The notes under the pieces are model-generated. The model made no database searches. It was not told where the DNA came from and was given only the letters and a program-made list of their open reading frames with translations. Positions 10,315 through 19,761 of a stretch of 64,000 nt of DNA are shown one piece after another (positions within the stretch are counted from its first letter, which is position 1; each line of letters begins with the position of its first letter). The stretch comes from Aurantimonas sp036549475. GTDB lineage: Bacteria > Pseudomonadota > Alphaproteobacteria > Rhizobiales > Rhizobiaceae. The translations under genes and the position numbers were made by a program. The stretch covers positions 66,044 to 130,043 of the forward strand of contig NZ_JAZHLI010000007.1 of NCBI RefSeq assembly GCF_036549475.1, given 5' to 3'.

Positions 10315-10635
10315 ATGGCCACAACGAAGATCGACACCAGCAATTTCAAGTCCGACGTCCTCGAGAGCGACAAGCCCGTCGTCGTGGACTTCTGGGCCGA
10401 GTGGTGCGGCCCCTGCAAAATGATCGCACCGAGCCTGGAAGAAATCTCCAACGAGATGGACAATGTCCGGATCGCCAAGGTGAACATCGACGAGAACCCG
10501 GACATCGCCGCCCAGTTTGGCGTGCGTTCGATCCCGACCCTGATGATGTTCAAGAACGGCGAGCATGCCGATACCATGGTCGGTGCGCAGTCGAAGTCGA
10601 AGCTGGTCGACTGGATCACCAAGGGCGCGGCCTGA
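10315..10635 (+). CDS. trxA: Thioredoxin
   Basis: A 106-residue cytoplasmic thioredoxin with the active site WCGPC (residues 30-34) after VVDFWAE, and the cis-proline region SIPTLMMF. It reduces disulfides in ribonucleotide reductase, peroxiredoxins and other targets. The ATG at 10315 has GAGGAG a few bases before it; a GTG at 10291 would add eight residues and is less likely. It follows addA by 54 bases and ends at a strong terminator, so it is the last gene of the addB-addA-trxA block. Confidence 0.98.
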   Translation: MATTKIDTSNFKSDVLESDKPVVVDFWAEWCGPCKMIAPSLEEISNEMDNVRIAKVNIDENPDIAAQFGVRSIPTLMMFKNGEHADTMVGAQSKSKLVDWITKGAA

Positions 10636-10670
10636 GCCGCCTGCCCTTCGCAGCATCCGCATGACGCAAG

Positions 10671-10700
10671 AAGGCCCGGGTCGATCGCCCGGGCCTTTTT
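10671..10700 (+). terminator. Rho-independent terminator of trxA
   Basis: Perfect 10-base inverted repeat, AAGGCCCGGG (10671-10680) and CCCGGGCCTT (10688-10697), with a 7-base loop and a run of five T on the plus strand. It sits 35 bases after the trxA stop. folC on the minus strand ends at 10726, so the hairpin may also slow that transcript, but the U run is only on the trxA side. Confidence 0.9.
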
Positions 10701-10725
10701 CATGGTCGATCGACAAGACCGGCGC

Positions 10726-12060
10726 TCAGCGCGGGGCGAGGCCACTGCCGGACAGGACGTCCCCTACCAGATAGAGCGAGCCGCAGATCAGGAAGCGCGG
10801 CGCGCGGCCGTCGTCCCAGCTGTCGGAGACCAGCCGGATCGCCTCCTCGACGCTGTCGCAGGGTTCGGCGTCCAGCCCCGCCTCGATTGCCGCGTCCGCC
10901 AGGTCCTCGGGGTCGATGCCGGCATCCGACGAGGCAACCGGGACGGTGAAGACATGCCGCGCGATGCCGGCGAAGGCAGAAAAGAAGCCGGCCGGGTCCT
11001 TGGTGTTGATCATCCCGACGATCAGGAACAGCGGCCGCGAGACGCGCTCCTCCAGATCGGCCAGCGTCTCGGCGATGGCCGCGCCCGCGCCGGGATTGTG
11101 ACCGCCGTCGAGCCAGAGCTCGGAGCCGGGATAGGCCGCCCGGTAAAGCGGACCGGAGGCGATCTGCTGCATCCGCCCCGGCCATTCGACACTGACGAGG
11201 CCCGCCTCGATCGCCCTGTCGACCGGCGCGAAACCGCTGTGACGCAGCGCGGCGATGGCAGTGGCGGCGTTGATCAACTGGTGGCGGCCCGGCAGCCGCG
11301 GCATGGGCAGGTCGAGAAGGCCGGATTCGTCCTGATAGACCAGCCGTCCGTGTTCCTCATAGGCAAAGAAGTCCTGCCCGTAGACGAGCAGCGGCGCACC
11401 GGCCCGGTCGGCCATCGAGGTGAGCACCTCCAGCGCGACCGTCTCGCTCTGCTGGCCGAGGACCACCGGGACGCCCGGCTTGATGATGCCGCCCTTCTCC
11501 GCCGCGATCAGTTCGACGCGGTCGCCAAGGTAGGATTGATGGTCGAGGGAGATCGACGTGATCACCGTCGCGGCCGGCTTCTCGACCACGTTGGTGGCGT
11601 CGAAACGACCGCCGAGGCCGACCTCCAGGAGCACCACGTCAGCGGGGTTTTCCGAGAACAGCAGGAAGGTCACCGCGGTGAGGATCTCGAAGACTGTGAT
11701 TGGCGCACCGGCATTGGCACGGGCGGCCCGCGCCACCGCGTCCGCCAGCATGGCGTCGTCCACCAGAGCGCCCGGCTCGCCCTTGCGGCCGATGCGGTAG
11801 CGCTCGTGCCAATTGACCAGATGCGGCGAGGTATGGGCGTGCACGGCCTGGCCGTCGGCCTCCAGGATCGCCCGACAAAAGGCCGTGACCGAGCCCTTGC
11901 CGTTGGTGCCCGCGATATGGATCTGCGGTGGCAGCCGGCGCTGCGGCTCGCCGAGATCGGTCAAGAGACGGCGGATCCGGTCGAGCGACAGGTCGTAGCC
12001 CTTCGGATGCTTCAGCATCAGGGCATCGATTTCGGCGGCGGCCAGCGAGGTCGTTGTCAT
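10726..12060 (-). CDS. folC: Bifunctional folylpolyglutamate/dihydrofolate synthase
   Basis: A 444-residue Mur-ligase-family enzyme that adds glutamate to dihydropteroate and to folates. It shows the P-loop GTNGKGSVTAF, the folate-loop region HTSPHLVNWHERYRIG, LLEVGLGGRFDATNVV and LDGGHNPGAG, all hallmark motifs. The ATG at 12060 is chosen from the usual N-terminus; the frame stays open to 12096. It lies 45 bases after accD in the minus-strand trp-acc-fol block. accD-folC adjacency is common in proteobacteria. Confidence 0.96.
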   Translation of the reverse strand: MTTTSLAAAEIDALMLKHPKGYDLSLDRIRRLLTDLGEPQRRLPPQIHIAGTNGKGSVTAFCRAILEADGQAVHAHTSPHLVNWHERYRIGRKGEPGALVDDAMLADAVARAARANAGAPITVFEILTAVTFLLFSENPADVVLLEVGLGGRFDATNVVEKPAATVITSISLDHQSYLGDRVELIAAEKGGIIKPGVPVVLGQQSETVALEVLTSMADRAGAPLLVYGQDFFAYEEHGRLVYQDESGLLDLPMPRLPGRHQLINAATAIAALRHSGFAPVDRAIEAGLVSVEWPGRMQQIASGPLYRAAYPGSELWLDGGHNPGAGAAIAETLADLEERVSRPLFLIVGMINTKDPAGFFSAFAGIARHVFTVPVASSDAGIDPEDLADAAIEAGLDAEPCDSVEEAIRLVSDSWDDGRAPRFLICGSLYLVGDVLSGSGLAPR

Positions 12061-12105
12061 CGGGAATGAATTACGCCAGTGCGTGGAGCGATGCAAAGAC
12101 GGCGC

Positions 12106-13050
12106 TCAGCCTGCCGCCTGTTGCTCCTGCGGGACGGCCTCGGATCCCATCGCCTCGACCGGCTCCGGCTCGCTGTACGATGCCGCGGCGAACGCCTCGG
12201 CCGGCTGCTTGGTCAGGAGCTTCAGGAGATTGGCGATCGTCGGCCGCAGTTCGTGCCTGTGCACGACCATGTCGACCATGCCGTGGGCCATCAGATATTC
12301 GGCGCGCTGGAACCCCTCGGGCAGCTTCTCGCGGATGGTCTGCTCGATCACCCGGGCGCCGGCAAAGCCGATCACCGCACCGGGCTCGGCAATATGGACG
12401 TCGCCCAGCATGGCGTAGGAGGCGGACACCCCGCCCGCCGTCGGATTGGTCAGGACGACAATGTAGGGAAGGCCCGCTTCCTTCAGCATCTCCACCGCCA
12501 CCGTGGTGCGCGGCAGCTGCATCAGCGACAGGATGCCCTCCTGCATGCGCGCGCCGCCGGACGCGGCGAACAGCACCACCGGCCGCCGCTCGGCGATGGC
12601 CGTCTCGAAGCCCCGGATGATCGCCTCGCCGGCAGCCATGCCGAGCGAGCCGCCCATGAAGGCGAAGTCCTGGACGATGGCCATCACCGGCACGCCCTCG
12701 AGCGCGCCGCGCGCCGCGATCACGGCGTCGTCCATCTCGGCCTTGGCCTTGTACTCCTTCAGCCGGTCGACATAGCGCTTGGAGTCACGGAACTTCAGGG
12801 GATCGACCGCGACCTTCGGCAGTTCGATCGTCTCGAACTCGCCGTCGTCCAGGAAGGTCTTCAACCGGTCCCGCGCCCGGATGCGCATGTGGAAGCCCGA
12901 GGACGGGACCACCCACTGATTGGCCTCCAGATCCTTGTGGAATACCATCTCGCCGGTCTCGGGACACTTGATCCAGAGATTTTCCGGCACTTCGCGCGTC
13001 GCAAGAAGGCTCGAAATCTTCGGGCGGACGTAATTGGTGATCCAGTTCAA
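12106..13050 (-). CDS. accD: Acetyl-CoA carboxylase carboxyltransferase subunit beta
   Basis: About 314 residues; the beta subunit of the carboxyltransferase that makes malonyl-CoA for fatty acid synthesis. Diagnostic stretches include WIKCPETGEMVFHKDLEANQ, VQDFAFMGGSLG, FAASGGARMQEG and TNPTAGGVSASYAMLGD. Only one cysteine remains in the N-terminal region where E. coli AccD has a four-cysteine zinc ribbon; I recall this as usual in Hyphomicrobiales. No in-frame ATG exists near the conserved N-terminus. The TTG at 13050 yields MNWITNYVRP, the expected start; a TTG at 13095 would add 15 residues. Downstream of trpA by 131 bases. Confidence 0.95.
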   Translation of the reverse strand: MNWITNYVRPKISSLLATREVPENLWIKCPETGEMVFHKDLEANQWVVPSSGFHMRIRARDRLKTFLDDGEFETIELPKVAVDPLKFRDSKRYVDRLKEYKAKAEMDDAVIAARGALEGVPVMAIVQDFAFMGGSLGMAAGEAIIRGFETAIAERRPVVLFAASGGARMQEGILSLMQLPRTTVAVEMLKEAGLPYIVVLTNPTAGGVSASYAMLGDVHIAEPGAVIGFAGARVIEQTIREKLPEGFQRAEYLMAHGMVDMVVHRHELRPTIANLLKLLTKQPAEAFAAASYSEPEPVEAMGSEAVPQEQQAAG

Positions 13051-13181
13051 GGCACTTGTCCCGTTGAATGTCTGTCCGGCGACCGAGGCCGGCAAGCGCC
13101 GGCAGCGGTCCGCTGCGTCAGAGTTAGGCGGTCACGCGGTGATGTCGACGGACGCGCAGCGCCCCGGACATGGACGCCCGC

Positions 13182-14015
13182 TCAGGAATTGGCAAGGTGG
13201 GCGGCGCGCACGCCGCCGGCGATCTCGCTCACCAGGTCGCGGACGGCACCGACCGTGGACTCGGTGGCGCGCCCGTCCTTCAGCGACTGCTCGATCGCCT
13301 TGACGATCGCCGAGCCGACGACGACGCCGTCGGCGCCCTTGCCGATCTCGCGCGCCTGGTCGGCCGAGGTGACGCCGAAGCCGACGCAGACCGGCAAGTC
13401 GGTGTGCTTCTTGATGCGGCCGACCGCGGCGGCGACCTTGTCCGCGTCCGGCGCGGCCGAACCGGTGATGCCGGTGATCGAGACGTAGTAGACGAAGCCG
13501 GAGGTGTTCTTCAGGACCGCCGGCAGACGCTTGTCGTCGGTCGTCGGGGTGGCGAGACGGATGAAGTTGAGGCCCTTCTCGAGGGCCGGCAGGCAGAGCT
13601 CGTCATCCATCTCCGGCGGCAGATCGACCACGATCAGCCCGTCGACGCCCGCTTCCAGCGCGTCCGGGACGAAGCGGTCGACGCCGTAGATGTAGATCGG
13701 GTTGAAATAGCCCATCAGGATGATCGGCGTGGTCTGGTCCCCTTCACGGAAAGCGCGGACCAGCGACAGGGTCTTCTTCAGGCTCTCGCCGGCCTGCAGG
13801 GCGCGCAGGCCCGCCTTCTGGATCGCCGGCCCGTCGGCCATGGGGTCGGAGAACGGCATGCCGAGCTCGATGATGTCGGCCCCCGCCGCGGGCAGCGCCC
13901 GGGCAATCTCCAGCGCCGTTTCGTGGTCCGGGTCCCCGGCCATGACGAAGGTCACGAAGGCGGGACGACCCTCCTGCTTCAGCGCGCGGAACCGGTCTTC
14001 GATGCGTGTCGTCAT
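13182..14015 (-). CDS. trpA: Tryptophan synthase alpha subunit
   Basis: 277 residues, a TIM-barrel lyase that splits indole-3-glycerol phosphate and passes indole to TrpB. The catalytic Glu and Asp appear in IELGMPFSDPMADGPAIQ; GYFNPIYIYG, GLIVVDLPPE, SITGITGS and VGFGVTSADQA follow in the expected order. The ATG at 14015 lies one base beyond the cutA stop, so the two are translationally coupled. Length is normal for the family (about 270). Confidence 0.98.
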   Translation of the reverse strand: MTTRIEDRFRALKQEGRPAFVTFVMAGDPDHETALEIARALPAAGADIIELGMPFSDPMADGPAIQKAGLRALQAGESLKKTLSLVRAFREGDQTTPIILMGYFNPIYIYGVDRFVPDALEAGVDGLIVVDLPPEMDDELCLPALEKGLNFIRLATPTTDDKRLPAVLKNTSGFVYYVSITGITGSAAPDADKVAAAVGRIKKHTDLPVCVGFGVTSADQAREIGKGADGVVVGSAIVKAIEQSLKDGRATESTVGAVRDLVSEIAGGVRAAHLANS

Positions 14016-14016
14016 G

Positions 14017-14337
14017 TCAGGCTTTCGTCACCTCGGCGACCCATTGGGCGGTCGCCTCGTCCACGTGATCGACGGCAAAGCCGAAGATCGCGGGCGTGTC
14101 ATAGGGATGGTGTTCGCGGATCGCCGCCGCGCAGGCATCGAACCGGTCCACCGTGGTCTTGATCGTCAGCGGCCACTCGTCGTGGCGCTCCTTCTTGCCC
14201 TGCCAGGTGTAGCGGCTGTCGACTTCCTTGCCGATGTTGACGCAGGCCGCGAACCGGCCGTCGATCAGGATGTGCGAAAGTTCGCGCGCTGCATCGAGCG
14301 ACGGGCAGGTAACGTGGATTTCGACGATGGCAGTCAT
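14017..14337 (-). CDS. cutA: Divalent cation tolerance protein CutA
   Basis: 106 residues, a small trimeric protein of the CutA1 family linked to copper/divalent-metal tolerance, though its exact role is unsettled. Family motifs are CVNI, the SRYTWQGK segment (usual pattern SxYxWxGK) and the late IREHHPYDTPAIFGF. The ATG at 14337 gives the standard N-terminus MTAIVEIHVTCP. It lies between trpB and trpA, with one base before trpA, so it is transcribed within the trp block; no metabolic link to tryptophan is known to me. Confidence 0.93.
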   Translation of the reverse strand: MTAIVEIHVTCPSLDAARELSHILIDGRFAACVNIGKEVDSRYTWQGKKERHDEWPLTIKTTVDRFDACAAAIREHHPYDTPAIFGFAVDHVDEATAQWVAEVTKA

Positions 14338-14450
14338 GCGTGCTCGCTTCTCTCGCTGGCTCGGTGCGGGCTTGTCCGGCTGCCGGGATACGCAGCCCCG
14401 GCTGTCGCGACCGGTGCGGAAGGCGGGCCGACGGCCGCCCGGCTGGCAGC

Positions 14451-15667
<1,217 letters not shown>

Positions 15668-15671
<4 letters not shown>

Positions 15672-16354
15672 GAGATTCGTGCCTTTCTCGCCGGCTCGCC
15701 AAGGCGGTCCAGCGCATCGAAGAAGCGGTGCATGCGGCCGACATCTTTGATGCCGGGGGCGCTCTCGACGCCGGACGAGACGTCGATGCCGGACGGATCG
15801 GCGATCGCGAGCGCGTCGGCGACGTTGTCGGCGTCGATCCCTCCCGAGAGCATATAGCCCATTTGCGGGTCAAGGCCCGCTTCGGCGGCAGATAGCAGCG
15901 TCCAGTCGAAGGAGACGCCGTTGCCGCCCGGCAGGTCGGAGCCCTTGGGGCGCTTGGAATCGAGCAGGATGCGGTCGGCGACGCCCAGATAGGGCGCGAC
16001 CGCCGCCAGGTCGGCGGCGGTGGCGACCGGCAGCGCCTTCATCACCTTCAGTCCGGTGCGCGCCTTGATGTCGCGCACGCGCTCCGGCGTCTCGCGGCCA
16101 TGCAGCTGCAGCCAGTCGGGCTTTACCTCCCTGGCGAAGCGCTCGATCAGCGCGTCGTCCGGATCGACGGTGACGACGACGGTCTCGGCGCGACCGGCGA
16201 CCTGGCGGACCAGCACGGCCATCGGCGCAATGTCGAGATGCCGGGGGCTTTTGGCGAAGTGCACGAAGCCGACATGGCTCGCCCCACGCTCCAGCGCCGC
16301 CGCCATCGTCTCGGGCGTGGACAGTCCGCAGATCTTGACGTCGAAGGCTCGCAA
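15668..16354 (-). CDS. trpF: Phosphoribosylanthranilate isomerase
   Basis: About 228 residues, an Amadori-rearrangement TIM barrel acting before indole-glycerol phosphate synthase. Signature segments are VKICGLSTPE with the catalytic Cys, LQLHGRETPE, LLDSKRPKG (normally LLD-x-K/R with the catalytic Asp) and MLSGGIDADNVADAL. The frame has no nearby ATG; a TTG at 16354 with CGGGAG about 8-9 bases upstream is the best start. It overlaps trpB by 4 bases. It opens the minus-strand block trpF-trpB-cutA-trpA-accD-folC; trpE, trpG, trpC and trpD are elsewhere. Confidence 0.95.
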
Positions 16355-16446
16355 AAGCCGTACTCCCGAAAGTCGGATCGCACTATGAGCGCCCTTATCG
16401 CGCCTCTCGCCCCGGCCTGTAAAGGACAGGTCCGGGCGCCGAAGCG

Positions 16447-17199
16447 TCAGGCGGCGGAAAAATCGATGGCGTGCAGGCCGCTGCCGTGGCGCTTCAGCCA
16501 GTCGCGGCCGTGGTCCATGCCGGGGCAGAGCTCGCGACACAGCGCCCAGAAGGCGACGCCATGGTTCATCTCGCGAAAATGCGCCACCTCGTGGGCGGCG
16601 AGATAGTCCAGCACCTCCGGTGGCGCCATGACGATCCGCCAGGAAAAGGCCAGGCGCCGGTCGCTCGTGCAGGAGCCCCATCGGCTGCGTGTGTCCTTCA
16701 GGGCCAGCGAGCGCGGGCGCAGTCCCACGGTTGCGGCATGGCGGTCCACCGCCGCCTGCAGATCCTGCCGCGCCTCGCGCTTCAGCATGTCGACCACGCG
16801 CCGGGTGAAGTGCTGGGGCGCGCCGCCGACCAGAAGGCAGGCCGCATCGTCGACGACCTCGATGCGCGACGCGCGGCGCTCCGGCGCCGACACGAGGCGC
16901 AGGGTCCCGCCGCGAAACGGGATGGTGGCACCGTCGGCGACGACCACCTGACCCGGCGCCCGCGCCACGCGCTCCTCGACCCAGCCCCTGTGACGTTCCA
17001 GAAATTCAGCGATCGCCCGGCCGGATACCTGGCGCGGCGCCGTGACCACGATGCCGGACGCGCCGGGGGCCAGCCGCAGGATCATCCGCTTGGCGCGCGG
17101 GTTGCGCCGCACCGTGACCGCCACCGGGCCGCCGGCAAGATCGAGACGCTCGGGGATCGCGGTGACGCGCGGCTTGGCGCGGGGGAAGAGGAATGACAT
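16447..17199 (-). CDS. YgjP-type (DUF45/SprT-like) zinc metallopeptidase
   Basis: 250 residues. The zinc-protease motif is HEVAH at residues 203-207 with a third candidate ligand in MNHGVAFW, preceded by the family hallmark RSRWGSCTSDRRLAFSWRI. These mark the YgjP/DUF45 family, whose cellular substrates are poorly known. No signal peptide is seen, so it is probably cytosolic. The ATG at 17199 is preferred because MSFLFPRAKP resembles related N-termini; a further ATG at 17241 is in frame. It is followed 92 bases later by trpF and could be co-transcribed. Confidence 0.88.
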   Translation of the reverse strand: MSFLFPRAKPRVTAIPERLDLAGGPVAVTVRRNPRAKRMILRLAPGASGIVVTAPRQVSGRAIAEFLERHRGWVEERVARAPGQVVVADGATIPFRGGTLRLVSAPERRASRIEVVDDAACLLVGGAPQHFTRRVVDMLKREARQDLQAAVDRHAATVGLRPRSLALKDTRSRWGSCTSDRRLAFSWRIVMAPPEVLDYLAAHEVAHFREMNHGVAFWALCRELCPGMDHGRDWLKRHGSGLHAIDFSAA

Positions 17200-17279
17200 C
17201 GGCAGCCGGACACGGAAAAAGGCGGCAGCGCGCGCTGCCATGCGAATCGCATTCTACACCGTTGCGGCGCTGCGGCACG

Positions 17280-17314
17280 AAAAAGCGGCGACGCCCGAGG
17301 GACGCCGCCGCCTT
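17280..17314 (-). terminator. Probable Rho-independent terminator
   Basis: GC-rich imperfect inverted repeat (GCGGCG at 17285 on paired with CGCCGC near 17310), with a run of five A at 17280-17284 that reads as UUUUU on the minus strand. It lies about 40 bases after the stop of the DUF2852 gene and is oriented to end that transcript. The inner stem has a mismatch, so confidence is moderate. Confidence 0.6.
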
Positions 17315-17354
17315 CCTTATGGATCCCCGGACGCGCAGGGAAACATTGTCTGGT

Positions 17355-17786
17355 TCAGGCCGGCTGGCCGTCGACCACCGGACCGTCATTGCGGCGGTTG
17401 CCACGGTCGGCCATGAAGCGGTCGAATTCCTGCTGGTCCTTGGCCCGGCGCAGTTCCCGCGCATAGGCGGCGAACTCGGCCTCGGCCTCGTGCAGGCGGC
17501 GGCGCTCCTCGTCGAGACGGGAGAGTTCCTTCTCCCGCCATTCGTCGAAGGCGACATTGCCGGTCCGCGGCGCGCCGAAGGGGGTGGCCCCGCCAGCGCG
17601 CTTCAGGCCGCCGAACAGGCGGTCCGTCGTCTCATTGACGTCCCGCTTGAAGCCATCCAAACGGTCACCCCAGAGAATGTAGGCCAGCATCGCCAGGCCC
17701 AGAGGCCAGAAGACCATGAACCCACCAACCATCAGGGCAATCGTTGCCGGCGTCCACGCCGGGCGTATCAGAGCTCGCGAAGTCAT
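17355..17786 (-). CDS. DUF2852 membrane-associated protein
   Basis: 143 residues. After a short N-terminus comes one hydrophobic segment (ATIALMVGGFMVFWPLGLAM, about residues 13-32) with AYILWGDRL, then a charged, probably coiled-coil region rich in Glu/Arg (WREKELSRLDEERRRLHEAE) ending in EFDRFMADR. This layout is that of DUF2852, a family common in Hyphomicrobiales with no known function. The ATG at 17786 is chosen; an AAGGA lies upstream. A frame extension to 17846 is less likely. Single-gene unit with its own terminator. Confidence 0.85.
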   Translation of the reverse strand: MTSRALIRPAWTPATIALMVGGFMVFWPLGLAMLAYILWGDRLDGFKRDVNETTDRLFGGLKRAGGATPFGAPRTGNVAFDEWREKELSRLDEERRRLHEAEAEFAAYARELRRAKDQQEFDRFMADRGNRRNDGPVVDGQPA

Positions 17787-17953
17787 CGCAGTCACGTTCC
17801 TTTCGAAAATGGCCGCGACGCTCAGGCATCGCGGGGGCTTTGTCATGTTTACTGCAGTATCCCCAACATGGTGAGCGTCGAAACCGCGTTCAATCGCCGG
17901 GCCACGAAAATCGGCAGGCGTGATCGTTTTCCGCCGTCACGGACGACCCGTCG

Positions 17954-18397
17954 ATGACCGTCCTGGTCGCCTGCCTCGGGCTGTTCTGGAGTGCCTTCCT
18001 CGCCGCGACGCTGCTGCCGGGCGCCTCGGAGATCGTCCTGGTCGCGCTGCTGGCCGAGGGAGTGGGCGAGCCCTGGCTGCTGGTCCTGGTTGCGGGGGTC
18101 GGCAACACGCTGGGTTCGGTGGTGAACTGGGTGTGCGGGCGGTTCCTGCTGCATTACGCCGACCGTCGGTGGTTTCCGGTGCCGCCACGCCACCTCGACC
18201 GGGCGACCCGGTTCTTCAATCGCTACGGGGCGTGGATGCTGCTCCTGGCCTGGTGGCCGCTCGGCGGCGACGCGCTGACGGTGATCGCCGGAGTGCTGCG
18301 TGTGCCGCTCTTGCGCTTCACGGTGCTGGTGGCGATCGGCAAGTTCGCCCGCTACGCCGTCGTGGCGGGGGCAACCCTGGCCTGGCCCGGCCTCTGA
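17954..18397 (+). CDS. YqaA family inner-membrane protein (DedA-like)
   Basis: 147 residues with about four hydrophobic segments. LLPGASEIVLVALL near the N-terminus, GNTLGSVVNWVCGRF and the C-terminal FFNRYGAWMLLLAWWPLGGDALTVIAG are family features of YqaA proteins, small relatives of the DedA/SNARE-associated membrane family, proposed to act as lipid or ion transporters. The ATG at 17954 places the first membrane segment directly at the N-terminus. The upstream neighbour is divergent (DUF2852), so it has its own promoter. Substrate unknown. Confidence 0.85.
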   Translation: MTVLVACLGLFWSAFLAATLLPGASEIVLVALLAEGVGEPWLLVLVAGVGNTLGSVVNWVCGRFLLHYADRRWFPVPPRHLDRATRFFNRYGAWMLLLAWWPLGGDALTVIAGVLRVPLLRFTVLVAIGKFARYAVVAGATLAWPGL

Positions 18398-18516
18398 CGG
18401 GCGGCGGCGCCGGCGCGTACCAGCATCGACCGGGCCGGCCGGCGGGCATGAAGTTTTGATGACCCGGATCGCGAAACGCGATTACGATGCTATCTTCAGT
18501 CTCAGGGAGAGCCGCG

Positions 18517-18927
18517 ATGCCATCGACCGTGATCCCCACGATCCGTTACGAGAATTGCCGCAAGATGATCACCTGGCTCTGCGATACCCTGGGCTTCAGC
18601 CGCCACGCCGTCCACGAGGCCGACGACGGCAGCATCCTGCATGCCGAGCTCGTCCATGGCGACGGCATGGTGATGGTCGGCGATGCCAGGGACGACGATT
18701 TCGGTGCCCTGCAGGCGGCGGCGAAGACCGGCGTCCGGGTCACCCAGAGCCCCTATCTGGTGGTCGAGGACGTCGACCACCTCTACGCGACCGTGCAGGC
18801 GGCCGGCGCGACCATCGTGGTGGATCTGCAGGAGAAGGGCTACGGCTCGAAGGAATTCTCCTGCCTCGACCCCGAGGGGCAGCTGTGGAACTTCGGCACC
18901 TACGACCCCTGGCGGACGGGCCAGTAG
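18517..18927 (+). CDS. VOC (glyoxalase/bleomycin resistance fold) family protein
   Basis: 136 residues in two beta-alpha-beta-beta-beta halves. TIRYENCRKMITWLCDTLGF opens the first module, and YLVVEDVDHLYATVQAAGA with FSCLDPEGQLWNFGTY forms the second, a PhnB/YycE-like layout. An AGGGAGA six bases before the ATG at 18517 decides the start. Metal ligands expected in this fold are hard to place without an alignment; a His near HAELVHGDG and the Glu/Gln near the C-terminus are candidates. The substrate cannot be predicted. It is 24 bases before the ceramidase-like gene and may share a transcript with it. Confidence 0.85.
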   Translation: MPSTVIPTIRYENCRKMITWLCDTLGFSRHAVHEADDGSILHAELVHGDGMVMVGDARDDDFGALQAAAKTGVRVTQSPYLVVEDVDHLYATVQAAGATIVVDLQEKGYGSKEFSCLDPEGQLWNFGTYDPWRTGQ

Positions 18928-18951
18928 GCCCGGCCCGAGGCGCGCGCGGCC

Positions 18952-19623
18952 ATGGACTGGACGCAACCGATCGACGCCTATTGCGAACGGCTGGGAGACG
19001 GTTTCTGGGCCGAGCCGCTGAACGCGCTGTCCAATCTCGCATTCCTGCTGGCAGCGGCCATCGGCCTCGCCCTGTGGCGCCGTACCGGTCGATCCGACCG
19101 GCCGCTGTTCCTGCTCTCCTGTCTCGTCGCGGTCATCGGCGTCGGATCGTTCCTGTTCCACACATTCGCCAACCGCTGGTCGAGCCTGGCCGACGTCCTG
19201 CCGATCGCCCTCTTCATCTACGCCTATTTCTTCCTCGCCCTGCTCCGCCTCGTCGGGCTTGGCCGATGGGTGGCCGGGCTGGGCACGGCCGGGTTCCTGG
19301 TCGCCTCGATCCTGTCGGAGCCGTTCCTGGCCGGGCTCGTCGGTTCGTCGGCGGGCTACGTGCCGGCGCTTCTCGCCATGCTCGGCATCGGCAGCTACCT
19401 GGTCGCCACCGGCCATGGCGCCGGTCCGCTCGTCTTGGCGGCTGGGATGGTCTTCACGGTCTCGCTGGGCATGCGGATGGCCGACGCGCCGCTTTGCGCC
19501 GCATGGCCGACCGGCACGCATGTCTTCTGGCACATCCTCAACGCCGCGACACTGAAGCTGCTGCTGGCGGCAACGACCAGGACACGCGGCGGCCAGCCTG
19601 CGACAGCCGCGTCCAACGGTTGA
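18952..19623 (+). CDS. Alkaline-ceramidase-family (CREST) membrane protein
   Basis: 223 residues with about seven predicted membrane segments. The family's conserved residues are visible: DAYCERLGDGFWAEPLNALS, GSFLFHTFANRWSSLAD (Ser, His and Asp of the zinc site) and the C-terminal GTHVFWHILNA with two more histidines. These define the CREST superfamily, zinc-dependent membrane amide hydrolases that include alkaline ceramidases. Bacterial members are mostly uncharacterised and ceramide is not an assured substrate. It starts 24 bases after the VOC gene. Confidence 0.85.
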   Translation: MDWTQPIDAYCERLGDGFWAEPLNALSNLAFLLAAAIGLALWRRTGRSDRPLFLLSCLVAVIGVGSFLFHTFANRWSSLADVLPIALFIYAYFFLALLRLVGLGRWVAGLGTAGFLVASILSEPFLAGLVGSSAGYVPALLAMLGIGSYLVATGHGAGPLVLAAGMVFTVSLGMRMADAPLCAAWPTGTHVFWHILNAATLKLLLAATTRTRGGQPATAASNG

Positions 19624-19662
19624 GCTTGGCGCCAACGCCGTTCGCGCATCGCCGACCGGACG

Positions 19663-19698
19663 AAAAAAGGCCGGACGCCTCCCCCGAAGCATCCGGCC
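19663..19698 (-). terminator. Rho-independent terminator of the L,D-transpeptidase gene
   Basis: Inverted repeat GGCCGGACGC (19669-19678) with GCATCCGGCC (19689-19698), one mismatch, preceded on the plus strand by six A, which read as UUUUUU on the minus strand. It lies 64 bases beyond the stop of the L,D-transpeptidase gene and points the right way for it. Confidence 0.85.
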
Positions 19699-19761
19699 CT
19701 GGCGGTCCCCCGCCCTGTAACTGGTGTCCGGCGACCGATCGCCGGAGGAAAGACGCCGCGA

